A DNA stretch of 64,000 nucleotides, from assembly GCA_013339895.1 (NCBI GenBank), contig JABACO010000004.1:7960085-8024084 (forward strand). The letters run 5' to 3'. The notes beneath the pieces are model-generated. The model saw only the letters and a list, made by a program, of their open reading frames with translations, was not told the DNA's origin and did not search any database. This DNA is from Ephydatia muelleri. Its lineage: Eukaryota > Porifera > Demospongiae > Spongillida > Spongillidae. Shown here piece after piece: positions 52,301 to 63,937 of the stretch; within the stretch, counting starts at the first letter, position 1; every line of letters begins with the position of its first letter. The position numbers and the translations under genes are program-made.

Positions 52301-55300
52301 ACTTTAGGCATACATTCAATAACAAACATCAGTTAGCCATTCCATCCCAAGTTATTATTGTTCACACGAAAAGGGTCCTTGTTTCTCACTGTCCAGACAC
52401 AAAGGTCATCACGAAGGCACCTTTCTTTATCCCTATGGGACTATTGTTTTATATACGGTAGCAATCCAATTCAGCATCATTTACAGCAGTAACCGGTTTT
52501 GTATAATCTCTCATCAATGATTGTGTAGTTTTAACGAGCTGGCAAACAAGGGACACACATGTACATATTCCAGACAGATATGACAAATGTTGGATGAAAG
52601 AAGACGACATTCTGTGCCAATTGACCTTCTATGCCCGATGAATAGTTATACATGTACAAAAGCCGCAGTGGCACATTACATAGAAAAACATCTGGTTATG
52701 ATTCATAACTTTATCATTCTCAATGACACTGCATAAAATAGAAACTAGATTTTTTTTTCCAGACTTCACATGTGTATGTGCAATTACATGCACATGTACA
52801 TCTATTCTTGTTTAACCACTTTTTATCAGATTTCTAATTAACGCTATATAGAAAATTAATGTACATAAATGTATAAAATGATTTTGTCACCAATTATAAA
52901 TCATACATGGTGTATGTTAAATGATGTACACAAAATGACAACACTTTACCATTCTAATTATTTTGAAACACAAATGTAATAGGGCTTTCTGTTTTGTTTG
53001 TAACATACATGTAACTTATCCTTTTTGCACAGATACATTAATGTCATATATTAATGGTTAATTTACTTAAACAAATAATCAAATACACATAGAATATGAT
53101 TTGCCAAGTTTTGACCTTTTCAATGATACCTTACAATGTATTCCTACATGTTAGGAAGATACTCATACATGTATTGCAGAACAAAGCAGCATAAACGATA
53201 CGGTATGAGATCTATAGATTTTATGTACCAATGTAAAGCTTTGGGGGTCTTAAGAGTGGATTTTTTCAAGTTTTCAATTTTCTACCTGGTTCTAAAACCC
53301 TCTACACAACGACTCTTACGTAATTAAAAACGGACTATCCGTCATGAAATAATAAAGCACTGAATTTTTAATTAGGCATACATTTCAAAAGCAATGGTCA
53401 ACTCCGTTGCTTGTCCTGAAAATTTTACATGTATAGAACTTTGTAACATTTTCAGAACAAGCAATGGAAGTTGACCGTTGCCATTGAAATGTACGCCTAA
53501 TTAAAAATTCCGTGCTTTATTACTTCATGACGGATAGTCCGTTAATTACGTAAGAGTCGTTGTGTAGAGGGTTTTAGAACCAGGTAAAAAATCGAAAACT
53601 TGAAACAATCCACAAGGGTCATTTTCTCATAGAAGGTTCCATATATATAAATACACATTTAACTACTAGATATTCTTTATGGTAGATCAATTAAACAATG
53701 CGACATCGATGTATGTCAATTTAATGGATCCATAGAATTTTAAATAGATGTGCAGAACTTTTTTTGTGTGAGTGTAGAGCAAAATTGCTCCACATAAAGA
53801 AGTGATGGTTACATCCACAATGATAACTATCAATAATACTTTGTTACTAGATCACAAACTTACACGGGCATCACTCTTGTCGAGTGATTTGGGAGATGTT
53901 GGTAGAAAAGTCTTTGTACGACCAACAACAGCACTATTCACTACAGACTCAACAGCTGTGGCGGCGTCATGCTGCAAAAACAGAATAATTAAATGGAGAT
54001 ATTTGTTGCATTCACAATGAGTACCTTTCTTGCATAAAAACTGGACAGAAAATTTTCACAAGGGAGTATCTTTTTGCTATTGTCACTGTTGTACTTGTTC
54101 GTTGTGCCTCTAGTATCCTTCGTAAGTTGTTCCACTTGAAGGTTTTGACAGGCGTCACTGGATTTAAAGGTATGGACTGTGGTTGCCTGACTAAGTGCCT
54201 GAGGCATAGCTACAATTTCAGTTCCGCCTGTAGACACTTGTAGTAGTTGTTTCTTTGGCAGTATAACATCTAGTTTTTCTAACGATACAGACCGTAGTCT
54301 CTTCTTACCAGAAACACTTGTCCTCGGAACCTGGGCTAGATCAATGTCAGCCATATTTTCAAATGGTGATGATGTTATAAAGTTCTTTTCAGGACTGGCC
54401 TGCTTCACCTCAGCACCGCTATTCCATTGCAACTTGGGTTGAATACGAGCAACGCTTTCACTTGATTCTGGAGGACATGATATAGCTAATTCAGTTTCTG
54501 AACAGCCGGACTTGACCTCAGCTTCCAATTCTAGAGGAATACTGTTGAATGTGCTTGACCTCTGGAGTGGGATTTGACCAAGATCTGTATCAGCACTAAT
54601 TTCCATTGGCATGGAAGCAACAAAATTATCTTCAACATTAAGCTTCACTTCAGATGACAAAACAGCAGACTTTTTGATTACAGTCGCTCCTAGTACAGAT
54701 GACCGAGTAGGCAAACAAGGTGGGGGTGTAGTACATACACTTGAGACAGTAGTTGAGCCTACTACTACACTGTAGAAATGGAAAAAAAAAAACAGAGTTA
54801 ATCAATTCTGGCAAAACTTAAACTTTTAAAATTAACACTGATATTCATCACAAAAAATTCAATCATACAGAATTATTACAACAGATGAGTAATTCACTGT
54901 AATATATGGATCTAAACACTACTTCAACCAGTGCATTTTGAATATATACATATGTAACTATAATGCACTAACAACAAATCATCTAAATTACAGACTAAAG
55001 GCCATATGCAGTTGTAAACTGATCCATGCACATGTAGCAGATACATGTCCAACTTTATTAAGCCCTGTTGAAAACAAATAACAATTCCAAAGCATCGACC
55101 ACTTTACTACATAATTGCAGTATTGCATTGGTATTGATTAAAGTAGAAATTGCTTCCTCAGATCACACCTACATGTATATTGCATATGATCCACTACAGA
55201 TTCTAATCCCATGCCATTACCATGCACTCAATGACTGCAAGCCCAGGAGGTTTTTGGATGTGGACACATTGGGTGGGAGGAAGTCTTGAATATAACAACG

Positions 55301-55307
55301 GTATTGA

Positions 55308-55377
<70 letters not shown>

Positions 55378-56119
55378 GAATAAAATTACAGCAGACATCA
55401 CAAACTGTTAATTCTGATTGGCCACGAGCGATTTTAGGCACGCTTGTGGTTCATTAAAATAACATCACCTTACTACATATTCTAACAAGACAATGAAACT
55501 AAATGCTGTATACTATAGTGTTGATTTCATTTCTTTCTCAGCGTATCATACAAGCGTCCGTGGCCATTAATATACGAAATCACAACACAGCCCCTCTCTA
55601 TTCCACCAAAATAGAAATTGTCATTTTTTTACTGCATGAATCGTCTGCAAACTATATGGCTTTGTGCATTAGGTGTCTACCTGAGTGGTATACGTAATTG
55701 TGAGCTGCCACAATAATGGTCATCGGTTGAAGCAAACTAACCATTACGAACATACTTCAGAACCTGTTATACATTGGTGGTGCTGTATAAATTCCACATA
55801 CACTCATACGTGGTATAGGTATAGGAGTTGAACCTACACTTGAGGCTTTCTTAGGGTCATACACCTTCATAGATCAAGCACAAACATTTACACACCTTGT
55901 TTCTCCAAATCGTTTTGAAAGCACTTCGAAGACAGCTTGTATCTTTGACTTGAAGTCTTGAAGGGCTACATCTCTTAGACTAACTATTAAGTTCCAGTCG
56001 GCTCCAGGAGCACGTAACCTCGCATCTTCTCCCTTTCCATCGCAAGATTTACCGCCATCCTCTGCTAGGGATCTTTTTCTAACAACAAGCGTAAATAACT
56101 CCCTACCGTCCGTGGCCAT
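49383..56119 (-). CDS. INCENP: INCENP, inner centromere protein (5 exons, complete)
   Basis: INCENP is the scaffold of the chromosomal passenger complex; its C-terminal IN-box binds and activates Aurora B. Exons on the minus strand are 56119-55896, 54769-54025, 53971-53864, 51790-51681 and 50337-49383. All are GT-AG and the phases (2, 0, 0, 2) join to one 713-codon frame; the human protein is 918. Residues 360 to about 540 are a Lys/Glu/Arg-rich single-helix region (EKIMLKQEEEEKRKKELEAK). Residues 622-713 are the IN-box: ENYSIGDLSSGDSTDEE, KKPIPEWA, TPELEKIF and VRSSSAKWNSP. The usual TSS activation motif is SSS here (702-704). Residue 344 onward, GRTKTFLPTSP, resembles the family's pre-helix segment. 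Exon 1 (MATDGRELFTLVVRKRSL...) is not recognisable as the survivin/borealin-binding helix. It is assigned by phase only and could belong to another transcript. The C-terminal identification is secure; the N-terminus is less so. Confidence 0.87.
50338..51680. other. INCENP intron 4
   Basis: 1343 bp, AT-rich. A weak inverted similarity (CAGCCATTGTTTTCC near 50910 against AAACAATGGTTGCCAGCC near 51035) may be an old fold-back element. A C-run lies at 51420-51427. No exon or RNA gene seen. Confidence 0.5.
52063..52087. repeat. Solo terminal-repeat-like motif
   Basis: GGATCATTCCACGGCAGATT followed by ACACA resembles both ends of the element in VPS41 intron 1 (GGGTCACTCCATGGCAGATC + ACCCA). No partner end was found nearby. 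Possibly a remnant of the same transposon family. Confidence 0.4.
53255..53614. mobile_element. ~360-bp fold-back (MITE-like) element in INCENP intron 3
   Basis: Two arms of about 170 bp form an imperfect inverted repeat around a short loop near 53435. The left arm runs GTGGATTTTTTCAAGTTTTC, ACCTGGTTCTAAAACCCTCT, ACACAACGACTCTTACGTAA, GGACTATCCGTCATGA, GCAATGGTCAACTCCGTTGC. The right arm has the complements in reverse order, with scattered mismatches. There is no coding capacity. It is likely a non-autonomous DNA element or a hairpin-forming repeat; target duplications were not resolved. Confidence 0.75.
54770..55895. other. INCENP intron 1
   Basis: 1126 bp between the first and second exons. 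Contains the (CT)n tract at 55314-55375. No additional exon was recognised, though one with neutral phase could be hidden here. Confidence 0.5.
55314..55375. repeat. (CT)n microsatellite
   Basis: About 31 CT units, uninterrupted, inside INCENP intron 1. Confidence 0.97.
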
Positions 56120-56298
56120 TAATATTTTGAACCAACCAATCAAAAAAAGTGTCGTCGTTCCCAGGCCAACATAATTAAAGTAGCTCATAAACACACAATT
56201 AAAATAAAATAAAAGCATATACACAGTTGTACACTTCATATTTCAAAGTCACAGACATTTTGAACAGACATAGTAGTTAAACACAATTACTGTTTTTA

Positions 56299-57729
56299 TC
56301 ACACGACAACGTTCTGGACAGCAGAATCAACAATTCCATTGATAGCAAGTGGTGCAGGGATTTCAGCATCACTCTCTTCTCCCAAGCATCCTGCCTTCGG
56401 TGGTATCTTATGACAATGCAATGGTATAACAAAACATGTAATGTCATCTCCACTCGCTACTTGATCTTTTGCCGTTCTCCAACCCCGTTTACCGAAGGTG
56501 CCTCGAGCTGCAGATACCAATTCCTGTGCAATATTAGTATAGAAGCTCTCATCAACACTGTGTGTTGCAATTGCTTTCTGAACACACTCCTGTGCTTCTT
56601 CATTGGTCAGCCTTTCCCACAATCCATCAGAAGCAACTATAAGAATATCATTTGGTGTAAAGTTGTCTGGAGACAAATCAAACACACGAACTTCAGGTAT
56701 TGGGGTAAGAAATGGTTTAATCCATTGTCCTCCCGGTGCCTCCAGATCATGATCCCCAAAGCCTCGTGTAGTGCCTATTGTTGCCATCAAACGTGCTCTT
56801 TTACCATGTCCTATTATCATAGGCACCCTATTTACATCGTCTTCGTCCACTGTACGATATGCCCATCCAGACATATGCCTATCTCTATAAAGCACTCTTG
56901 AGCCAATGTCCCTCTTTCTAAGCCGCCTTTGGTACTCTATCCTGCCGAAGTACTTTCCAAGTAACTGTGGTTGCAAGTAAGCTAATGTTTGTAATCGTTT
57001 GCGATCAGTTTCTGGGGTGAAATCCATCGAAAGCTCGTGGATTTTTGATGCATTGTTAAGAAGCAGAATAGCTCTGCAATCTCCTGCATTGGACACGTAA
57101 ATTTTAGACTGCAAAAAGAGTGCCACGATAGCTGTACAACCACCTTTAATCCGGAAAGTCTCGCGTTCCCGTCTGATCTGATCATCCATCTCTGCAAAAG
57201 CCTCTTCAAGAGCTCCTGTAACCAGCGAATCAGTTGGAATTGGTTCCGTTATGCAACCAAGACCGGGGTCGTCTTCCGCTATAACTTCAGCCTGTTCTTG
57301 GGCAAGGAAGTGCTTCACTGCATCCAATTTCCCTTTAATGTGGCGGTGAAGTGTATTCGCTGCTGTTAATGCTGCACCTGTCCCAGCATGTCCATCAAAA
57401 ATTCCGAACAGAATATATGGGAGGACTGTTGGAACAGTTTTATCCCCAGAAGGTGGGATTACAAGAGTAGAAACATGAATAGCGGCCTGATCTTCATTAA
57501 CGTAGAGTGTCTTGCCAGCATTGATCGCTTCTGCAAATCCCACATTCCACGGCATCTTCTTAGCATCATTCGGTGTAAGAATCACACGCTGGCCATGGTC
57601 TTGAGCAGAATCTAACTGCTTTTTGTCAGCTTCAAGGAACATGGGCCGCGCATTTTCGTATCTAACAGGTAACTTTTCGGACGCTTTGCTTCGCTCTGAT
57701 ATATGAGGGATAGAGTCAAGTCCTTCCAT
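56299..57729 (-). CDS. PPM1H: PP2C-family Ser/Thr phosphatase, PPM1H/J/M type
   Basis: A metal-dependent protein phosphatase; in mammals PPM1H dephosphorylates Rab GTPases, and PPM1J and PPM1M are close relatives. Single exon, 476 codons, ATG at 57729, TGA at 56301-56299; length fits the subfamily (about 450-515). Motifs: YVNEDQAA (76-83), FGIFDGHAGTGAA (108-120) with metal ligand D112, HRHIKGKL (128-135), GGCTAIVAL (196-204), VSNAGDCRAIL (212-222), SRVLYRDRHMSGWAYRTVD (277-295), MATIGTTRGFGDHDL (315-329), IVASDGLWERL (364-374) with D368, and SGDDITCFVIPL (426-437) with D428. The RVLYRD..M.GWAY stretch and long insert are typical of PPM1H/J/M and not of ordinary PP2C. All expected catalytic residues are present. 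It lies 180 bp upstream of INCENP on the same strand and shares a 116-bp divergent promoter with the next gene. Which of H, J or M it corresponds to cannot be decided. Confidence 0.92.
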   Translation of the reverse strand: MEGLDSIPHISERSKASEKLPVRYENARPMFLEADKKQLDSAQDHGQRVILTPNDAKKMPWNVGFAEAINAGKTLYVNEDQAAIHVSTLVIPPSGDKTVPTVLPYILFGIFDGHAGTGAALTAANTLHRHIKGKLDAVKHFLAQEQAEVIAEDDPGLGCITEPIPTDSLVTGALEEAFAEMDDQIRRERETFRIKGGCTAIVALFLQSKIYVSNAGDCRAILLLNNASKIHELSMDFTPETDRKRLQTLAYLQPQLLGKYFGRIEYQRRLRKRDIGSRVLYRDRHMSGWAYRTVDEDDVNRVPMIIGHGKRARLMATIGTTRGFGDHDLEAPGGQWIKPFLTPIPEVRVFDLSPDNFTPNDILIVASDGLWERLTNEEAQECVQKAIATHSVDESFYTNIAQELVSAARGTFGKRGWRTAKDQVASGDDITCFVIPLHCHKIPPKAGCLGEESDAEIPAPLAINGIVDSAVQNVVV

Positions 57730-57845
57730 ATCTTCAAAACAAATTCTACATACGTGGCATTAAGGCACCTGATTGTCACGTGATCACGATTGATATGGTT
57801 GTTAATACTCTTTATCTCTTTTACGCTTTTGTATGAAACTTTCCA
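57730..57845. promoter_or_regulatory. Bidirectional promoter between phosphatase and AKAP9-like gene
   Basis: Only 116 bp separate the two divergent start codons (57729 minus, 57846 plus), so both 5' leaders and core promoters must lie here or overlap coding sequence. It contains a palindromic E-box, GTCACGTGAT (CACGTG at 57777-57782), the class bound by USF/MITF/TFE bHLH factors. No TATA box is evident. Confidence 0.7.
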
Positions 57846-58384
57846 ATGGACGACGAAAGTGAACGCAAGGCAAAACTGCAAGCTGGCAAGGAAGCGGTAC
57901 ATATCCAGCATGTTGGTGTATTTATCCGTAACGCATAAATATAGTACTTGTAAATACATGAATAAATTTATGTTTTTATTCCGCGTTTTATATTTAGTTA
58001 TCTCTTTGTCGATATACGCTAAGCTTTATTTTCAGCTACTTGCGTATCAAAAGAAAAAAGCGAAGAAAGGAAAAAAAAAATCTACTGAATGTGAGGAGTC
58101 GAGCAACAACAGCAGAAGTGAACCAACATCTTTCAATGATCTGAGTGCAACAGTACATGTTCAATCGGAATCAAATGTTTCACCAATTCCGTGGGATGAT
58201 GAAAGTAGTGCCACTTCAGTTGAGATATCTTCATCAAGCATGACACTACCACTGGAGCAGGTATGTATAGAAGTGCATTCAGAGTGGCACCCGGTGCTGT
58301 TGGATCAAATTGCAATGAAGGGATTATTAAAAAGTATATCAATTTTCTCTGTAAAATTAAAGACTAATTATCTAATTTGGTGTT

Positions 58385-58423
<39 letters not shown>

Positions 58424-61400
58424 AGCCTTAATACTAGACACTTATGGAATTAAAGTTTTATTGCATTGCATTTTAATTAACTTGTAGATTTTTCTTTGGA
58501 GGGACATTAATTAAATCTGTTGTCTGTCCAGCATCATGTTGATTTGTACCATGTTGGATTGCATGCCTCAGTTGCTGGATTCTCTGAAATTTGAATGACC
58601 AGGCAAAGGTTTATAAAAATTTGTACTGTCTGTACAAATTCAAGAAGCCTGGGAGGGGACCTTTATTAAAACAGAACTTTTCCCTCCTTACCATAACAAT
58701 TAAAAGCAATATGAATGATGTTAAAATAATTTTTTTCAGTTCTTAGCTTGCTGAGTTAAACCCACTAAATTGTAATACCATATTATTATCATCTGATTAC
58801 TACATTAATTAGGTATGACTGAATGAAGTCCTGACCTTCAAAACTGCCATCTATTTTTTTCTGTGTGACTAATGTGATTTATTTGATTAAATCTTTTTCT
58901 ATAAAATCGATACAATGAAGCAGTCCATTCTGCATGAATTAGGTGGCCAAACATTTAAATCATTGTCTAAACCAAAGGCAGTGAAGTGTTACAGATTCAC
59001 ATAATGAATAATCAAGGAGGAGAAGCTCCATGAGTACCATAGCATGTCAAATGACCAAACATTGTTTCCAAACATTGTTCTGAAGCTTTCTTTCTTGAAT
59101 ACAACGAAATTGATGTCTATGATCATTTGTTTCAAGGTTCATAACTCCTAGCTGGTGGCATCATACTTTGTGTTTAGAGTGTAAGTAAGCTTGAGCATAA
59201 CAGTCTTAACAGGTCTTTTCAGACCCCTAAATTTTACTGCATTAAGTGGGAAACTGGTAGTTGTCAGTTGATTTTTTGATCAATTCCTAGGAGATGGGCA
59301 AAGTGTTTGCATGCATTCAGGTGAAGAGTTGCCATTAATGAGGTCACTACTTTAAATGAATATGAACTCCTTTTGGCTCACGATTGGCACATTGTTCATC
59401 ATTATTTATGTACATGTATGCCATTATGCCACACACACTTACAGAAATGTGTCACTTTCTCTATTTTTGCAAAACAAAATATTATTGCTGACAAGTAGTG
59501 TTTTTTTTTTTTTTCAAATTATCCTTTCATTTTAAAATTATTCATTGTATATATTTTAATTTTACATTTATGCACCATGGGAAAATAATTATGTAATAGC
59601 AAATAAGCAAAATCAAGACAATGATCACAACACACAAGTTCAGCTCTACACTACGGAGGATGGCTCTGGCATAGTAAAAAATTAAATTAAGCTGAAATAT
59701 TAAGTGTTAAAGTTATAATAGCTGCAGGTTTTGGATCTAGGACTACCAATGGTCTAATTGTGCCTGGAGACTAATGGTTAAATAAGTTTTTATTGCAGCA
59801 GGTATGCACACATCAGTTACACCCAAGTATTTTAACTGCTGAATGTGCAATTTATGTTCCATGTCTATAACCAACTGAATCAGTTTAGTCCAATGAGATT
59901 GGATTTTTGTCTCTTATTGGTTAATAATAGATCAGTTTAACTCTCAGCGCAGAAGCCAGAGGGATATACAAGGATCACATACACTATGCCCTCTCCACAT
60001 ATGGGATATGTCAGCAACAGTCATTGGTCTTATCTCAAACTACACTCACATCAGTCTGATGGTTGACCAGTGCACCCTTCTCCAACAGCACATGAGATGT
60101 CATTTACTCACTTATCAGTGTGAAAGATTGCACTGATCATGCTACATAGTTCTATTCTGTTGAAGGTGAATATGACTATCCAATGGCTTAAAATTTTCAT
60201 CTCATATGCATGCCAAAATGCAGTTTGAATATAGTGTTCATTGTTAGTGTTTTGCGAGTTATAAAAGGATTCATTGAAAGAGAAATTACAGCAGTTATGC
60301 ATACTTCAGTTTTATTTATTGATAATTTAATTGGTGCTTTACAACATGGCTGTTATTATTGCACTTCAATGTAGGCATAGCTAATCATTAACGGTAGCAT
60401 TATAGGTGGAAGATAAATAGCAGCGATTAAGGTGGCCTTTTCGGGCATGAATCAGGCCTGTATAATGATTAGGAATGAGTTGTGCTAGTTTTGAGATATT
60501 GAGGGAAAATTGACGTGTTAATGAGCTTGTTTCTTTGAAGCTGCAAGAATGCATTTGTTCTGAACTTTACATGCATTTGGTCTGACCTGCATCATCTCCT
60601 ACATCTGTCATCTCTTTGTTATGTACATGTGTATTATGTATTGACAGTCTGCATGATTAGTAATAATACATACTGCAGTCCATTGGCTTCATTTATGCTA
60701 GATTGCATCTTGCAGTTTAGTGTTTGCCTCCATTTTATTCTTCCCCTTCATATTCTCTTATCAGGAAGTCGGTTCTGATAGTTCTGTTGTGATTGGTATG
60801 GCTAGCAAAGATACTGATAACTATTATACAACAGAACATGAACAAGAATTGGGAGTTTCAAGTTTGTCTGTTAACACAGACAGACCTGTACAACCTACAG
60901 TGGATTTTGACATTGATGCAGGTGTTGATTTCAGTGAACAACAAAACTCGGCACTGCAAAAGCAGTTGGTTGAGTCTGAAATGGAATGTAAGGCACTCCA
61001 GGAGCAATTAACACAACTATCACATAAGCATAAAGCGGAGATTGAAGTAGCTATAAATCAAAGACGAATCCAAGAACAGTTAGTCCAAGAACATGTCTCT
61101 CATATTGCAAGGCTCTCTGCCGAGCTGGCCAATGCACAACTGCATGAACAGGATGAGGGAGAAGCAATGAGGATCAGGTTGATGAAAGAACAACTAAAAG
61201 AGATGTATGAACAAGACAAGAATTCGTTGTTGATGGAACATAAAAGAGAGAAAGATCAATTATCAAAAGAATATCTACAACAGCAAGATGAATGTAAAAG
61301 GAGCATTGAGCAACAGGCAAATAATGAAATTCAGAGGATTCATTTAGAGTACAGAGAAGCCTATGATCATGTTCTTGCTGAGAAAAGTGCTCTTGAGTCA

Positions 61401-63937
61401 GAAGCAAACAAGTTGAAAATGCAGTGTAGTGCTATGGAAATGAATCTGAAGAAAGTACTGCATGAGAACACAAGCATTGAAGAGAAGTGTCAGTTATTGA
61501 CGCAGAGCCACTCTGATGAAATCGAAAGGAATCAACTTGCTGCTAATAAAGCAGAAAAGTCTATTTTACATTGGAAACTGCAAGCAGCTGCTCTTGAAGC
61601 TAAGGTAAATGAATTGGAAAGAAATCAGCTAGAGCTTAATCGTCAGCTTGATCAATTGAAAACATCTCTCTTCGATACTCAGGAAGAGCTTTCTATAAAT
61701 AAAAATCAAGTAGAAGAGTATCGATTTGAATTGGAAGAGCTAAAGAGCAAACATGCACTTGATGTTCAACAGTTACAAGAACAACATCAGGCCGAGAAGG
61801 AGGAATTAGAAACCAATCTGACTGATCAATTGGCATCTTTGGAAAATAGTTTAACTGAAGCATCTGGGGACAAAGCTAGTCTTGATGTAGCAGAGGTACA
61901 CATGAAGAGTTTGGAAAAACAACTCAAGGAGTATCGATTACAAGAACAAAGCTTTCAGAATAAATTACATCAGCTCGAGCAGCAATGCAGTAAAGAGGTG
62001 GAAGCAGTTCGGCACCAATATGAAACAGAGAAGACTGAAGAAATTCAAAGTATCACTACAAATTTCACCAAACAGATAGAGGCACTTGAGCAAGAACTGT
62101 CTGAACTTCAAAAAACTGTCCACTCTGAGTGCAATCTATATATACCTCAGGCAGACCACGAAAAGGCACTTATTGAATTGCAGCGCAACTATGAAGAATC
62201 TCAGAGGGCCGCTTGCAATGAGCTGCAACTGGCACATGAAAAGAAACTAGAAACATTAATTCATCAGCACAAGTGTGACATCATTGCTATTAAGACTCAA
62301 ATGCACACTGATATTGAGATTGCACGACAAGACTTCCAGAAGAGACATGTTGAAGAGAAAGAAGCCGAGATTCAGTCTCTTAAACAGAAACACAGTGCAA
62401 ATATTCAGAGACTACGGGAGTCATTGCTTGAAAGCAAAGACAGTCCCCTTGCAGTTTCAGAAGCTCAGGTTGCTAAGCTGGAAGCAGAATTGCATGAGCA
62501 AAAAACAGAGTGGCAAACTGCAAATCAAGATCTTATGTCCCAGTTAGAACTTGCACAAAGTAATTGTGATGAGTTGAAGCAAAATCTACTTGTTTGTGAT
62601 CAAGGGAAAAAACGACTAGCAGAGCAGCTTACACAATGTGAGGAATCTGTTAGGGTACTAAAGGTTGATCTCAGTATTGCTGTAAACTCTGCAGAAGAAG
62701 GTAGATACAATTCAGAGTCAATGAAACAGCAACTTGCTCAATGCAAGCAGAGGTTGGATGAAATGAGTGCTGCTCATGAATCCAAGGAACAGAAGGTAAT
62801 TCAACTATCTCAAGAAGTTGCTGACAAGCAGAGTATCATTGCTGACCTAACAACACAGTGTGAGGCATTAAAGAAGAAATACACCAAGTGTCACAAAAAG
62901 AGCATGAAGTATCATTGCAGTTGGGTATAATAAAAGGTGAATGTAACAAGTTTCAGTCTGACTACAATGCAGCCATATTGTTGTTAAAAACTAGGGACAC
63001 AGAGCTAGTACAAATAAGAACTGAACTGGATGCATCTTGTCATCTGCTTGGAACCAGCAAGCAGGTACTGGAAAATCAAGTCACCGAACTGTTGGCAGAG
63101 GCGGAGAAATTAAAACTTAAATCCAGCGATGAACTAGAGCATCAAAAACAGGTGTACGAAGATAGGATTCATCATTTGAATAGCAGTATTGTGGATCTTC
63201 AGAAAAGATTTGATTGTATTTTTGCAGAAAATTCAACTCTTAAGCAGGAAGTGATGTTTATGAAAGAGTCTATGGGCAGCATTGATATAACGGACCTTGA
63301 ACTTGTTAGTATGGAAAGGGATCAATTGTTGTTGAAGATTGAGCAGTTAGAAAACTCACAAGTTGCATTTGAGAATGAAAAAAACAGATGTGAACTCAAG
63401 ATCCTTGAGCAGGAGCAGCGGATACAAGACCTGCTGATGCAACTAAATACCAGGGAAGTTGCTTTTACCAAATTGCAAAAGGAATATACAAGACATACTG
63501 CACCAAGAGACAACAGTCCGATCAAAAAGCCACATGATTTGAAATGCAATGGTGATAATTTACATGGTTTGACTAGTGAACATGTCTGCATTGAGGAAAG
63601 CCTATCAACTGCTCGTGAAGCATTGACTACGAAGCTTCAGGAAAAGGCAGACCTAGAAAGGAATTTGAATTTCCATCGCACTGAATTAGAGCGCAGACTT
63701 GCAGAAAAGCAGCGATTGGAAGAGCTGTTGTTTGAAAAAAGCAGGTTTGAACAGGAGCTGCAAAGCCAGAAAGATCAACTACAGTCTGAACTTCATGACA
63801 TTGAATTGCGATTACGGTTAAAAGAAAAGGAACTTGATCAGCATCATTTTGAGCGGAAGTCATCAACTGGGGCAAAAGATTGTGGTATTCAAAAGGAGGG
63901 TGTAATTGCAATGAAAGTTAACCACTCTGTGGAATAA
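57846..63937 (+). CDS. AKAP9: AKAP9/pericentrin-like giant coiled-coil protein, N-terminal part
   Basis: Exon 1 is 57846-57896, exon 2 58036-58260 and exon 3 from 60765, all phase 0 with GT-AG introns (139 bp and 2.5 kb). The start, MDDESERKAKLQAGKEALLA followed by YQKKKAKKGKKK, matches the N-terminus shared by AKAP9 and pericentrin (acidic start, then KLEAGKAKLAQFRQRK-type). A Ser-rich linker follows, then from about residue 110 continuous coiled coil rich in Glu, Gln, Leu and Lys. These proteins scaffold gamma-tubulin and kinases at centrosomes and Golgi. The frame breaks near 62870: the 60765 frame continues only to a stop at 62930, while a coiled-coil pattern resumes in the -1 frame (KEEIHQVSQKEHEVSLQLG) and stays open to TAA at 63935-63937. 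About 1149 residues are covered if joined. No PACT domain is present, so the gene probably continues past the edge through an intron. Other golgin-type proteins remain possible. Confidence 0.68.
58261..60764. other. Intron 2 of the AKAP9-like gene
   Basis: 2504 bp, AT-rich, starting GTATGT and ending in a pyrimidine-rich tract plus TCAG. Contains a TG microsatellite and a T-run at about 59500-59515. No nested gene, RNA or transposon was recognised. Confidence 0.6.
58389..58422. repeat. (TG)n microsatellite
   Basis: About 16-17 TG units in intron 2 of the AKAP9-like gene. Confidence 0.95.

Larger units (their letters stand above)
51791..53863. other. INCENP intron 3
   Basis: 2073 bp of AT-rich DNA. 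It holds the fold-back element at 53255-53614 and a lone copy of the terminal-repeat motif near 52063-52087. No nested gene is supported. Confidence 0.55.

Noticed and set aside
9904-56119. Functional link between the satellite and the neighbouring inner-centromere protein gene
   Set aside because: A centromere protein gene need not lie near a centromere; adjacency of INCENP and a satellite is most simply coincidence. Nothing in the sequence connects them.
56120-56239. Upstream in-frame extension of INCENP exon 1 to 56239
   Set aside because: The extra 40 residues are hydrophobic, AT-rich 3' untranslated sequence of the phosphatase gene; the ATG at 56119 is a more natural start.
57790-58035. 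Continuous reading of the 57790-58431 ORF as one exon
   Set aside because: The first part is out of frame with the conserved MDDESERKAKLQAGKEA start at 57846. A 139-bp GT-AG intron (57897-58035) joins the true start in phase, and the final residues are the TG microsatellite in the next intron.
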